From the NCBI GenBank assembly GCA_963969365.1, contig OZ017747.1:2480001-2544000 (forward strand): a stretch of 64,000 bases of DNA. The letters run 5' to 3'. Position 1 is the stretch's first letter; each line of letters opens with the position of its first letter. Source of the DNA: Asterochloris sp. CNOR1 (taxonomy: Eukaryota > Chlorophyta > Trebouxiophyceae > Trebouxiales > Trebouxiaceae). The position numbers were made by a program, and so were the translations under genes. Of this stretch, positions 12,001 through 23,782 are shown in pieces. The notes beneath the pieces were generated by a model. That model was not told the DNA's origin and made no database searches. It saw nothing but the letters and a program-made list of their open reading frames with translations.

Positions 12001-14417
12001 ACCCAGACCATCAACTCCATCCCCAATGCAAGCATAAGTGATCACTGCCATCACAACAGATGTCCATGGCCCCAGATCTGCCACCAGGTGCCCCACCCCA
12101 TGCCTCACCTTCGTCTGAATTCTCAGAGCACTGCTGGTCTCCCCAGATGCAGGCTCAGGCAGTTGCTGGATCCAATGCAATGGCCTGCATTTGATGCCAG
12201 CCACACGGCTCCAGCTGCCCAACCCCATCCCTCACCTTCATCTGGGACTTGAGCACGTAGCCTGGCGGCAGGGCGTGGCGGTACTTGCAATCCTTGCCCC
12301 CATTTGGGCACACCCAGAACCAGCCATACTGACGCTTCTCCACAGCCTCCAGGAAGTGCTTGCAGATGATGTCTGTACGGTTGTTGGCCTGCATACAAGC
12401 AGGGCTTCCTGAAGACCCCAGTGGCTAAGCAGCAGGCAGCCTCAGCCTGCCAAAGGCCAGGGAACCAAGGCGTCTGCTAAGACAACGATCAATGCACTGG
12501 CCCTCATTGATTCCCAGTGCAGGACAGGCTTTGTTGTGCCAGGGGCAAAAGCCATTTTGTGAGCCCAAGGTGTGAGGCCGACTGAGCCGGTGGATGCCCA
12601 GTCTGCAATGGCCCCTGTGGCCATGAACCGCAACAAACATCTCTTGCTGCCCTGGATACCTGCTCCGCGCCGTGCTTTTGCTTGACAGCCTTCTCCAGCT
12701 GCTCCTGGTCCCATTCTTCCATGCCTGCATCCTCCTCCTCACCGCCATCACGCCTGCAGGCCAGGCAAGGGGAGCTGAAGTCAAGACAATGCTGCGAGTA
12801 GCCAGGCTGCTGGGAGGCCACAATGTCGACGAGCCCCGCTCTACTGACCAAGACCCAGGGATCCATGCCACCTTGAAGGCGGACAGAAGGGGTGTGTGCC
12901 AGGGTTGGTGGTCCCTCTGCTGGAGTTTTGCGGCTCAATGTGCAATGCTGTCGCATCCCAGGGGCAGGCTGCCTTGTCCGGGCGCTGGGTATTGTCCTCC
13001 TCGAGGGACTATGAAGCCTGGACATGCAGCTGTGCAGTGCAACTTGTCTGCTCTCATTGGCTCATCTATGCTGCTGCAGAGACACTGCAGTTGACAGACA
13101 TGTTCGCATGCCAGTGCTGAATGAAGATGTCGCTACACGGGTGGTGTGAGAGAATCAGGTAGGGCCTGACTGAGCTATCTTGCTGATCTCCTTACTCCAT
13201 TGAGCATGCAGCAACTCATGTGCAACTCAGCCCAGGCATCCCAGACATTGCGTCTGCTGGGAAGCAGCACTCACATGTCAGTGAAGATGTCCTTCTTCGC
13301 CTTTACATTGAGGTCGTGGCTGAACTTGCACTTGAATCCCTTTTGGCACTTGCCAGCCTTGAAGTACTCGCACACTATGGACTTGGGGTCCACGCCTGCA
13401 CGGGGCAAGGCAATCGTTTTTGAACTTCTGTGAAGAGCTCCAAAGGGAGGCAGCCTTGCTGACAAGGGCTTTGTCAGAGTGAGCCCGTGAGACAGTGAGC
13501 CAGTGAGATCTGCCACTTCCTCTATATGGCCACATTGGACCAGTGATGACATGTCAGGCTTTGCAGGGAGCGACCGGGAGGTGTCAGGATCCTACCTGCC
13601 TGGCTGCATCATGACACAGGCAGGGCTGCAACCTGTCTGCAGGCTGCCGAGCCTGTCCGCACCTGCTGGCACCTTGGGCTGCTTGATGGCCACGGCAAAG
13701 AGATCATCGAGCTCTTTCTGGCGCTCCTCCTCAAGCTTCTTCTTGTCCTGCAGAGGTGTGCATCAGAAAGACATGCAAATCTGGCAAGGGTGCAGGGCGG
13801 CCATCCCGCGTCTAAACAAGCTGCTCTCAGGCTGTGATGACACGCCAGTGCCTTCAGGGACCAGCTCATGAAACAAGCTTGCACTTGCTAAGGTCCCTAA
13901 AGGCAAGGGAATGTGTCCAGCCTAGTGTCTCTGGCTGGAAGGGCCAGCAGCTAAACCAACCTTCTTGTCCAGTGTTGCCCCTGTCTTCTTCTGGGCTGCC
14001 ACCTGAGCAGTTTTCTGCACAGTCTGAACATACCTGCACGGCAGGATGGACATCAACATCTGATGCGCATCAAGGTCCTATGCACGAATTGAGTGCTTGT
14101 CCACCTCACTCACTTCTGGACTTTGGCACTGGATTTCTTGTTCTTTAGGCCAAATGTTTTGTCCTCAGCGACCTGCAGGGCTCAAAGCAATGCCTGGCGG
14201 CTTGCAAATAGCAACAATGGCATCATGGACTGCAGTGCAATGCAATGCCTCAGGGCCATCTTGCAGGCGTATATGTTGTCCTCCAGAGAGCTGCTCCAAA
14301 GCAGCTGACTGCAGCATGCAGAAGTAGCACATGCAACCATCCCCTTGCCTTCTGCTTTTTGGCTGCATCAGCCTTGCCTTGGGCCTTGGCTGCCTTCTGA
14401 GCACCTTTTGGTGGCAT
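9055..14417 (-). CDS. ZC3H15: CCCH zinc-finger protein, DRG family regulatory protein 1 (ZC3H15/DFRP1/Tma46 type)
   Basis: Partner and stabiliser of the ribosome-associated GTPase DRG1 (family knowledge). Exons on the minus strand: 14417-14349, 14172-14114, 14033-13961, 13747-13663, 13395-13275, 12753-12660, 12388-12236, 11690-11592, 10964-10851, about 10287-10144, and a terminal exon ending at 9055. It starts [13 protein letters not shown], then [10 protein letters not shown] as in orthologues. CCCH finger 1 is [19 protein letters not shown]; finger 2 is CKHF...[14 protein letters not shown] with the invariant [18 protein letters not shown] and TFKQWHESK match the DFRP region, and the acidic C-terminus ([18 protein letters not shown]) matches the family end. 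The join between the last two exons is unresolved: the obvious acceptor at about 9402 gives a stop in the required phase, so a small exon may be missing. Two introns use GC donors (after 14349 and 10851). Confidence 0.9.
9697..9715 (+). repeat. Poly-C tract, 19 bases
   Basis: Uninterrupted run of C on the plus strand (G in the ZC3H15 pre-mRNA) within the last intron of that gene. It is likely to be length-variable. Confidence 0.9.
11049..11084 (-). repeat. Decayed copy of ZC3H15 exon 9 acceptor end
   Basis: Read on the minus strand, the acceptor and first codons of exon 10964-10851 (TFKQWH) have a second copy here that would read LQTFKKWH after a degraded acceptor. It lies upstream of the used exon in the same intron. 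Confidence 0.75.
12098..12135 (-). repeat. Decayed copy of ZC3H15 exon 7 donor end
   Basis: Plus-strand tgcctcaccttcgtctgaat resembles tccctcaccttcatctggga at the donor of exon 12388-12236 (about 12229-12248). The copy sits in the downstream intron. Confidence 0.7.
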
Positions 14418-15451
14418 GCCAGGACGGAAGCAAGGTGTGCAAGAGCTTTCTAGCCTGCAGCTCCTCTCAGCTCGCACAGCCTCAGCTGGCTGGAATTGTC
14501 AGCAGCACTGGTAACAGCACCGAGCACAACCAGGGGCTCTGCTGTGACAACGAAAAAGCAGATCGCACATTTTCCTTTTCATCCAAGCCCTTCTCCCCAA
14601 CTCATTGCTGAGGCTTCAGCCTGAAGCTGTGGACAGACTCTCATTGACTGCTCTTGGCAAAAGGGGCTGCGGAGGTCATTGCAGTCAGAAGGCAATTGGC
14701 CTCCTCAACATCGAGCATCCCCAGTCACGGGTGTCATAGACAATCACTGCTGCCGGCAACCAGCCAGGCATGTCAGGCATGGCTGCAGCTTTCAGGACTG
14801 CACTTCACCAAGAACCTGTGGTCATCTGGAGCTGCATGATTGGCGCTGTAGGTGAGATATCAGAGTGCGGGCAAAGGACTGGACATTCAGCAGTTGCAGA
14901 AGCCGTCTGCTGTCCCAGGCGTCAATGGCTCACAGCACGCTGCGCTGCATCAGACGTGCAGTGCTCCAATGTCTATAGCAACAGGCCTGTCAGAGAGTAG
15001 GCACCCTATGCAGCTGCACAGGCTTGAGAGCCGCAGGCTTTAGCCTCTGCCTTGTGATGCAGGCATTGCACTGCCCATCATCGTGCCACCCATCAGGGAA
15101 TCTTTCTCAAAGCCTGACGTCACCGCACCACCACCTTTCAAAGAGCTTGTGCAAGGTGCAAAAGAGCGGGGCAAGCCACAGGAGTAGACCTGATGATAAC
15201 AACAAACTTGCCACTTGGTGACTGAATTCAGCTCATCAGGCCCATGAAGGAGAAGTCATGAGGCGCTTATGTCTGAACCATGCAGATTGCTAGGAAGTGT
15301 TATGTCTTGGCTGCCATTCAGCCTGAAATCAGATTTGTTGAATTGTTCATGCGCAATATAACGAAAATGTTGCCAATCTTCTGCAAGGGAGCCCGGCGCA
15401 TAGCAGTCTCGCACAGCATGTAGTGCAGCTGCATGATGCAGCCTAGACATC
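14418..15451. other. Divergent intergenic region, ZC3H15 / ULP1
   Basis: About 1 kb between two start codons, so it should hold two promoters and 5' UTRs. The part near 15330-15370 is more AT-rich than its surroundings. I recognise no specific element. Confidence 0.5.
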
Positions 15452-18400
15452 ATGAGTCAGTTCACAACAGTGCTGCAAAACTTGTATCAAGTGGTCTCAT
15501 CGCCTTTCAGCACAGGCAGGAAGCGCAAAAGGACGGATCAGGATGATGCAGGCCTGAACCAGCTCAATTCCAGGCCTGCTGACAGTGCTAGTGCTGGGCC
15601 ACCAAAAGCTGATGTGCCTGCTGTGACGCATGCGCAGCAGCAACCACAGGAGCCGGCAGTCCCTCAGCAATTGGCGAATGGGCATGGCCCAGAAGCAGAC
15701 AAGAGGCCAGCCAAGCAACGTGCTGTAGAGGGCCGAGGCTGGGCGCAAGATCTCAGGCAGAAGGCAGCAGGGGCATCGAGAAACGTCCTGCAGCAACAGG
15801 CCACACCTGCACGCGGTTGGCAGCCACGCAGCACATTTTACGGCATCAGTAGCACGCGCCATGCGTCACCATCATATCTGCATCAGGTGGGCAGCATCAC
15901 ATATCCAGGCAGTGGCCACATATGATATCAGCTACGCCCGCTGCTGCTTTGGTGAGATGCGGCTCTGTGCTGTGGCGCACAATCTCATGCTGTGCTGTGC
16001 TTCAAGCTCTGTAATGCCATGCTCTGCTCGTCTCTGCTCACTCTGACATTCCTGCCCACCCTGTGCAGTCACAGATGTCATTTGCTGGCCCTGATGTGGC
16101 CACCATGGACACAGCGGCACTGGTGAGGATGCAGCAGAAGCTGGCACATGAAATTGCGAGCCGCCATCGCCTGGCCACACAGCCCAGACAGCCCGTGCTG
16201 TCCCCTGCTGAGATGCGGAGGAGGCTCAGCAAGCAGCTGAACGGCAGGCCCAGCTCTGCTTCCCCCCCCCGCGGCAGCGCCAGGCAGCCCAGGGTGGATG
16301 TTGACCTTGGGGTGAGCTGACTCATCCTGCTTGTGGGCAGCAAGGGCAGTACTATGTCACCTGCTGCTGGCGGCCTGCTCAGCTCCGGGGCCCCCTACTG
16401 CCGATGTCGATTATCACGCAGGCTGCGGCTGGGGTTCTCTGCTCAGCGGCAGTGCGAGGCAGCCCAGGGGGGCATTCAGGTCTGGGAGTGAGTGGTGGAC
16501 ATCGGCTTGAGGTGCTCTTGGGGGAGGCCTGGGAAGAAAGCATGGAGCCGGCTCTGCTGCACACTGTCGAAGCATGCCAGCTGCACCCTAGTCTGTGGCA
16601 GCTGGGCAGCCATTGAGTTGGAGGCAAGCGTGTGCAACATAAGGGGACGAGGAATCCTGTGCCACTGTCTGTCAGCTTCCTTTGGGATTGGGGACATTGA
16701 AAGCCCCCAGCTCCGAAAAGTGCAAGGTGCATGTTCCTTCATGGCCAGCTGCTCCCAATGTGGTGTGAGGTGGCCAAGGGTAGTTACTGAAATCAGGGTG
16801 AGCTGTTGCTCCCCTTTGTGGAAGTGTTTCAGCTGCCTGGAGCACATCTTTGCCTGGCCTTCGTGCTGTTCACAGAAATCATCAATTTTTGCACTGGTCT
16901 TGGAACACCTGCATATGGTCCTCAACGCAGCACCAAGACAGCGAGAGTGGTCTCTGCAGGGGCGCCAGGCATTGCAGGAGCTTGTGCGGAATGACAGGCA
17001 GGCAGGCCTGGTGAGTGAAGTGAATGCTCTCTGCAGCAGACATCCTGTGCACCAGCTCAAAGGTTTTGCGTCACCAGCCAAGCCAAGGTTGCTTACTATC
17101 AAAAGTCACGACCCATCAGCCTATGCTCCAGTTTGTGCTCTTGCATCACCAGCGACTGCAGGAGCATAGCTGGGGGTATGAAGGTCACCAGGCATTGCTC
17201 ACAACCCCTCGAGCATGTTGCAGGGAGTGCAGGCAGCTGGCCCCAGCAGCAGTCCAATGCAGGTGGGCTTCACCCCGCAGCAGATGGTTGCGGCCGCTGA
17301 CGCAGTGCATACCAGAGGGCAGGCGCTTGCGGCCCCAGCAGCAGAGGCCAGGGGATCTACAGACGGGTGCGCAACAGGCCCAGAGGTTGGAGGCAGCGCT
17401 GCTGACGTTGCGCAAGCAATGCAGGATGTGTGGGCTCCCCAGGCTGACGGCTACCAGGTCTGATGCTTGGGCAAGCACAGCATGCGCTACCCAGAGCATT
17501 GATGGTTGTGTGGGAAGCTCAGGCTTGGCGTTGCATTCAGTTACACAGAATATGAGCCAGTGCCTGACTTCTGAGCTGCCGGACTGTGTATACAATTTTG
17601 TGGCAGGTGCGGCTGCAGGCATGCATTCCTGGCAGACAGTGTCATAGTGCTCTGCTGCTGCCAAGCTGCACGCCGTTGCCCTTCAGCAGGGTGTGGATGC
17701 ATGCATACATCCCTGGCAGCCTGTGCCTCTGCAGTGTGCTGTTGGATAGCTCCTCACAGCGTGTGAAAAGAACATGTGAGCGCCTGCAGATGGCCATGAA
17801 GGCTCTGGCAGCAAGCAAGGAGCGATTGAGGACCAAGCAGGAGGAGGCTCTGCGACTGGTTGGGCGCATGTGAGCTGGGCTCTGTGGAGCACAGGGGCTC
17901 ACAGTGGCAGGCTGTGGGCATGGCTAGTGGCAACCATGCTTTGGTCTGTGGGAAAGCTGAGGCAGTGGGCCAGTCTGCAGCCTGGGCAGAGGACCCTGGT
18001 GCCTCCACTTACTGCAAATCATGCACAGCTCATGGGTATTCATAAAGGCAGTAAGGAGGTGGGCTGTGAACAGGTGTCCCTTGGTGCTTGGCCTTTGCAG
18101 TGGCCTGCGGGGATGCTGTAGGAGCCGGTGCGTCATTGCTGTGCTGTGCAAGCTCTGTGGCAGCCTGCGCTGACAGCCAGGCCAACCTGCTGGGTCCAGT
18201 CCTGCCTGCTGCAGAGCCCCCTGCATGACATGTTGACTGAATGATGATTGGGGCGCTGCCTGACTCACGGCTGCCCTACAGTTACAGCAGGCCTTATTGC
18301 GAGGCAAAGCTGCTCTCTTGCCAACAGCATCACTCCCTCATGTGCCTTCCTGAGCAATGCAAAGGTTGCCCTGCACTCCCAAGGTGTCGATGCCACCAAC

Positions 18401-21400
18401 CAGCTTGCCAACAACTCCCTCCACTGCTGCTTTACAACCCAGTAGCTGCCCTGCAGTCCCCAGCGGGCTGCCCAGCTTGGCAAGGCCACCATTCAGCTGG
18501 CCACCGACTCCCTCCAGTGGGCTGAGGAGCAGCGGCGGCGCCTGGACGAGCGGCAGCAGCAGCAGGAGCAGGCGCAGCTGAATGGGTGGGCAGAGGTGAG
18601 GCAGCTGCTGCATCAATCAGCAAACTGGCGGGGTTGATGTGCAGGCTGCCTGCTCAAGCAGGGTCGCCATCCAGAGCTGCCCGCTGGACTGCCTGCCTCA
18701 GATCACGTGCTTGGCCACAGCAGGACCAGGTCCCTGTGTCTGCCTGGTGGCATGGCAGTGCTTGCCCACGCCTGCTGATTGCGCAGTCATGGCCTGTGCC
18801 AGTGTGGCATCTTGAAAAGTGCATCGCAGGATGCAGACCTGAGGTCAGTGCTCTCTGATCAACAGGCAGACCAGTTGCATGATTATTTTCTGCATGAGGA
18901 CCTTAGTCCAGTGCTTTGTGCTGGTGTCCTCTGGACACCAGGACACCAGGGTGTGGCAGAATGATTAGGCTTGACGCACTTCGCTTTCATAGAGCTCAGA
19001 CAAACTTTGCAAGTTGCAAAACACTGAACTCAAGCCAGTATCAAATCATTTGTGCTGCAGGATGATGCACTTGACAAGCTTGATGAGGAGGAGCAGGAGC
19101 CAGACCCCAACATCTCCCCCAAGCTGCAGGAGATTGTTGACTGGTAGGCCTGCCCGCCCCATCCGGTCTAGGCGTTAACATAAAACATTTTTTATTTGTG
19201 TGTAGTTATCCTGCTCCGGGGCTGCGCTGCTGCTGTCTGTCTGATGGTGCAGCCGCTTCATCTACCACGATCTTCACCTCCTGCCCTGGGGCTGCACTAC
19301 TGCTGACCTGCCCAGTGATGCAGCCATTGCTGCCACCTCCCCCAGGCCTGAAGCTGCCATACTGCAGAGCTGCATTTTGGTGCAGCCATTCCCCGCAGGC
19401 TGCCTGCTGCTGTCTGCCTTAGAGCACAGGTGTCATTTCTTCACATGGGCTGGATTGGGGTCTCGTTTGCCAGCAGTGTGGCCTTAACCATGTTTTGGGC
19501 AGCATCGTGCGGCAACTTGCTGCGATCCCATGTTAGCGGCGAGCTGCAGTTTGTTGTGCCGCAGTAGGGTTCGTGTCCTTGTGATCGCAAAGCCCTGCTG
19601 CAATTTTTACACAACGCTGAGGAGTATGGCTGCACCATGTGTGCTGCTTGTGGACTGTTAATGCATTACTTGCAAATCTCAATGGTGCATATATACACTC
19701 TTGAGCTTCTCAAGCTGCAGGTGCTGTCTTTCCATGAGCCCGCGAGTGTTTCTGGTTTGGGCCCAGCGTCCTCAGTTCCTCTTGATGGAGGGCTGCGTGG
19801 GCTGGGCAGCACAATGGGTGCTGCTTGTATGGCGCCACAGCTTCATGAAGACATGCTGCATGTGTCCACCCCGTATCCTGCTGCAGGGCGCTGGGAGAGG
19901 AGGGCGCTGATCAGGAGGTTGTTCTTTGCGACCACAAGCTGACTAACCAAATGATCAGGCGGCGGGACATCAAGTGCATGCAGGCCTCGTCGTGGCTCAA
20001 CGACGAGGTCATCAATGTATGGATGGGGATGCTGCAGGTAGGCATGCCGCGAAGCTGCAGGCTTCTGGGTTGACGCCTTCGTTCTGCAGGGATGGGATGC
20101 TCTTGGCTGTGTGTCTCGGGGTTGCTTTTCAGGGCTGCCCAATTGTCCATGGCTGTGTGCCTGGGGATGCTCCAGGTGTGCCGCAGGTGCTGCAGCTTCT
20201 GCTTTGTGGTGAGACAATGCACTGCAGCTTCAACACATGCAGGCTGCGCAGGCATGCAGCACCACAATAAGCTGTGTGTTGCCTTATTGCAGGAAAGAAA
20301 TAAAGCCCGGCGGGAGGCAGGCATTGGCCCAGATTGCTATTTTCACAACACTTTTTTCGTCAACAAATTGTTCACGTGAGCTCACACTGGCCACTTGTGG
20401 CTAGGCTGCCTCTACATTCTCTTGTTGCTCAGTTCTGTGTCCGCTCACCTGTCTCTGGGGTTGCATTTGCATGTCAAATCTGACACATCTCTGCATCAGG
20501 CATCAGCAGCAGACGCTGTCTTCAAGCTGTGCCATCGCCACAAGCGCTGAGCTGCTGTTGCCTGCCCAGCTGCCCTCTGTCCTTAGCTGCTTTCTGAAAG
20601 CAGTGAAGCTCAGTCTCTGCTGGACCCCTGCAGCCTGACTGCCCGATCAATACCCGGCTCTCTGCACCTGTCCGTGGCATGCCCGCACTTGTCCTTGGCA
20701 AGCCTTGGGCCCCTGTTGCCCCCTGCGAAATTCCTTATTAGTACAAATGTATTTTGCGCTTAGGTGCTGCCAGCTCTATGCTGCCAGCTCTCTGGTGCCA
20801 GCTTTCTGCTGCCAGCTCCCTGCTTCCGCCCAGGGCCTCCCCGGGCTGCCTGCAACGCCCTGCACAGGTCTGGGTCGGCCGCTGCTACAGCTTGCTCACT
20901 GCATTTGCTATTGCATGTCCCCTGCACCGCTGTCACAGCGGCACTGCATGTCTGCTGTGCAGCGCCCTGCACACCGCAAACACCAGTTGGTGCAGCACCG
21001 GAAAGCCCCCACATTGCCCGGATTGCACCCAGTGACACGATGCGCCCTGAGCAACTGTGACTGCAACTTGGTGCAGCACACTACTCTCTGCAACTTGCCA
21101 CCACCTGCTGCCTGCAATTCTGACAAGACTCCAGTCTGTGTCTGCTGTGCAGTGCCCTGAACAAGTACGACTACAAGTCGGTACGGCGTTGGACAGCCCC
21201 AAAGCGCTTGAAGCGGACCTTCCCTGGCGAGTTTGACAGCATCCTGGAGCTGGACCGCATCATCATCCCTGTGCACCTGGGCATACACTGGGTGTGCGCG
21301 GTGATCAGCCTGCAGGACAGCCAGATATGGTGGTATGACAGCCTGGGGGTGAGTGGTGTCCATGCTGAGGTTGACACAGCACTCCAGGCGTGTGCACTGC

Positions 21401-22155
21401 CATGGTGGGACTGCACGCACTTGGGCATGCACAGGGGGAGGGGGAGGGGGAGGGCGGGTGGGCGGGAATCAGCATGCAGAACAGCTACTTCCAGTGCTTC
21501 AACAGCCTAGGGAGGAGGGCATCACCGCACATTCTGGCTCTGCCCAACAGCACTGTTGATGTTGCCTGCAGGGTCAGGAGCCTGACATCATCGAGGCACT
21601 GAAGCAGTATGTGCACGATGAGTATGAGGACAAGCTGCAGAGAGATGTTGACACATCCGACTGGGAGGTCATGTGAGTGCCTTGTTCCTGCAGTCTACCG
21701 AGCGCATGCTCTGCCAGCAGCACCATTTGCCATTGACAGCAGTACCCCCACAGCAGGAATGAGACTGCCCTTTCTGTACACCAGTACTTTGCCCCCAAGC
21801 ACAGCTCAGACTGCAGGTCCTGGGGCCTGCTGAGATCTTGTCTGCCCTGCAGCACCTCTTTGAGCTGCCCTCGTTGTCTTGTGGCCTGACAAGCTCAAGC
21901 TCTGCCTACAGTGATCTGCATCCTGTGTCATGTGTTGGCCCCCAGAATGGGCTCGCCTCTGTCTGCAGAGTCCCCGACGTGCCGCAGCAGCTCAACGGGC
22001 ATGACTGCGGGGTGTTTACCCTAATGTTTGCGGAATACTCTTCCCGGGACGTCGCGTTCAACTTCCAGCAGAAGCACATGCAGTCATTCCGTGCCAAGAT
22101 AGTTGCAGACATCTGCCATCACCACCGCATCACCAATGGATGGCCTGCAGAGTAG
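15452..22155 (+). CDS. ULP1: ULP1/SENP-type SUMO protease (C48 cysteine peptidase)
   Basis: Removes or matures SUMO. Exons: 15452-15886, 16069-16311, about 16876-17010, 17224-17457, 17760-17869, 18457-18595, 19061-19143, 19887-20037, 20293-20375, 21153-21348, 21572-21672, 21969-22155; about 698 residues. The first ~430 residues are low complexity and basic (GRKRKR near residue 25 could be nuclear targeting) followed by a coiled coil. The C48 domain is C-terminal: SSWLNDEVIN, YFHNTFF, YKSVRRWT, then catalytic His in LGIHWVCAV (~H583), Asp in WWYDSLG (~D600), the oxyanion Gln of VPQQLNGHDCGVF (~Q643) and Cys (~C650), all present. The third exon's 5' boundary is uncertain: acceptors at 16876 and just before GRQALQELV both keep frame. 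All other junctions are in phase. Tail-to-tail with ARL16. Confidence 0.92.
16444..16493 (+). repeat. Decayed copy of ULP1 exon 2 donor end
   Basis: The stretch ggcagtgcgaggcagcccag...gagtgagtgg mirrors ggcagcgccaggcagcccag...ggtgagctg at 16273-16318, the 3' end and donor of exon 16069-16311. It lies in the following intron. Confidence 0.75.
18300..18524 (+). repeat. Three-copy array ending in ULP1 exon 6 acceptor end
   Basis: Units at about 18300-18346, 18364-18432 and 18446-18524 share cttgccaaca / cagcttgccaacaactccct / cagctggccaccgactccct. The last is the functional acceptor and exon start (exon 18457-18595); the first two are decayed and intronic. Confidence 0.75.
20947..21010 (+). repeat. 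Decayed copy of ULP1 exon 10 acceptor end
   Basis: tctgctgtgcagcgccctgc... parallels tctgctgtgcagtgccctga at 21141-21160 and continues alignable through the caccggaaagccccc / gttggacagcccc segment of exon 21153-21348. Confidence 0.75.
21434..21466 (+). other. G-quadruplex-prone G-tract cluster in ULP1 intron
   Basis: Four or more G-runs (gggggaggggga repeats followed by gggcgggtgggcggg) on the coding strand, so both DNA and pre-mRNA could form a quadruplex. It lies between exons 21153-21348 and 21572-21672. Confidence 0.75.
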
Positions 22156-22508
22156 AGCAGTGCAGCTGTCTGCCGCCAGTAGTGCAGCGCATACTTCATG
22201 GATGCAGTCATGTTGCCAGCCAACACATGTCTGACGCCTCCAGTGTGACCGTGAGTGTCTGAATTGAGAGCATAATGGTTTCCAGATCCCATAGTGCTGT
22301 CCTGTCTGCCTGCCTTACATGTGACAGCTGCCTCAGCAAATTAGGTGCTGTGTGCCTGCTCACATGCATAAAGTCTGAGCTGGCACCTGACGAACTTCCA
22401 AGGACACAATGTAATCAGGACAGGACTCACACTGCACTTGATCAACAGTCACTTGGACATAAGAGCATCACATCAATGCCGCTGCTGCTCCAGATTCTGC
22501 TTTGAACG
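22156..22508. other. Convergent intergenic region, ULP1 / ARL16
   Basis: 353 bases carrying both 3' UTRs. A TGTAA at 22410-22414 matches the green-algal polyadenylation signal and could serve ULP1, although it is about 255 bases past the stop. Nothing else is recognised. Confidence 0.4.
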
Positions 22509-23528
22509 TCATGCTGCAGCATTGCCAAGCCAGTGCCTAACTCCCTCCAGGGTGCTGGCGTCTACAGCTGACGTTGCAAAGGCTTCCAAGCCACCCTTGT
22601 GTTGGGATTGCAGGCGCTCTATGTCCAGCACATGGGCCAGGGCAGAGGCTCTCAGCAGCCGATCCTCGAGGTCTTGCTTGTTGAGGAGCAGCGCACATGC
22701 CTTGTCCTACAGGCCAGATGGTGAGGTGTGGCTGCTCAGAAAGCACACTGCTCTTGCTGGCGAGCTGACACTGTGCCTCACAGAACAGGGCTTGTCCTGC
22801 AGGCCCGGTAGCATGCCTTGGCTGCAGCATGCACACAGCATAACTCTGAGCTTCTCTGTGACTTCAGGCCGGTGGCAAGGCGGCCTTTCATGCACACATG
22901 TGTGCTGCTGCAAGCAAGCATGCATATGTTCATATGAGTGCAAAGCCCACAGGCAACTCGCCTGCATGTCTGGGTGCTGCAGCACCTGCAGGAGCTCGAT
23001 GACTGCCTCTGCCAGTCTATCATGAGCTGTGACGTCCACAACAAAGAGCAGTGCTGCACAGCTGTTGAAGTACTTATGCCAAACTGGAACCATGCAACCT
23101 CCAACTTCCCTGCAGAAGTGATGCTGTACAGTGTGCGGCCAGCTACAGGGCTTCATGTGGGCGGCTAAGCAGCAGCCAGCAGGGCTTGCCTGGCCCTCAA
23201 GCGCTGTCTGGCTCGCCTGCCATACTGAATGTCATAAAGCTCCACACCGATTGTAGGCAGGACTGAGTCCAGTTGCAGCAGTTGCTGCTTCTGCTTAGAG
23301 GGTTGCAGCGCTGCATGTGCAGAGCGCAGCTGTCAGTAGGAGCTTTCAGTTGGGGAGGTGCAGTGACCAGAGCAGGCAGTGCTACCTGCAAGCTGTCTCA
23401 GCAGGCACGACTTGCCAGCTCCCTGCAGCACAGCGCAAGCATGGATGTGGCCAGCTGAAGGGTGCTGGAGAGCAGTGCCAGCCTACCTCAACACCCAGCA
23501 CAAGGACCTCCTGCAGGTGCTGTGGCAT
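22509..23528 (-). CDS. ARL16: ADP-ribosylation-factor-like GTPase, ARL16 type
   Basis: Small Arf-family GTPase of 181 residues (human ARL16 is of similar length). Minus-strand exons: 23528-23487, 23422-23386, 23310-23190, 23109-22962, 22706-22509; all phases agree. P-loop GVEGAGKS (G12-S19), switch-I threonine in LPTIG (T46), then REVGG (67-71) in place of the usual DxxGQ, followed by CMVPVWHKYF, FVVDVTAHDRL and the guanine-specificity motif LLNKQD (125-128). The REVGGCM/W arrangement is diagnostic of ARL16 among Arf proteins (family knowledge). In animals ARL16 has been linked to cilia and membrane traffic; its role here is unknown. Two of its four introns begin with GC (donors GCAAGC and GCGAGT). 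It diverges from the Sfi1-like gene across 254 bases. Confidence 0.93.
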
Positions 23529-23782
23529 GGCACCAAGTCGAGAGCGGGAAAATAAGATGGCAATTGAGTTGAGTATAGGTCACCTGTCTCTGGAGACTGA
23601 GCGGCATCGCGGTCCTTACCAACGTGACTGCAGTGCTGATACAAGCTTACCCTTCATTGTCGAGATGGTTCTGTCACGCCATGCAGGTCCACTTGAGTGG
23701 ACCTATGCATCTGATAGAATGGACCGAGGTCTGAGCTAGTTCTTCAGCATCAAGCCAGTGGGGGCTTGGGCATTACAGCGTC
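23529..23782. promoter_or_regulatory. Short divergent promoter region, ARL16 / Sfi1-like
   Basis: Only 254 bases separate the two start codons, so both promoters and 5' UTRs must fit here unless untranslated exons overlap the genes. No specific motif is claimed. Confidence 0.45.
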
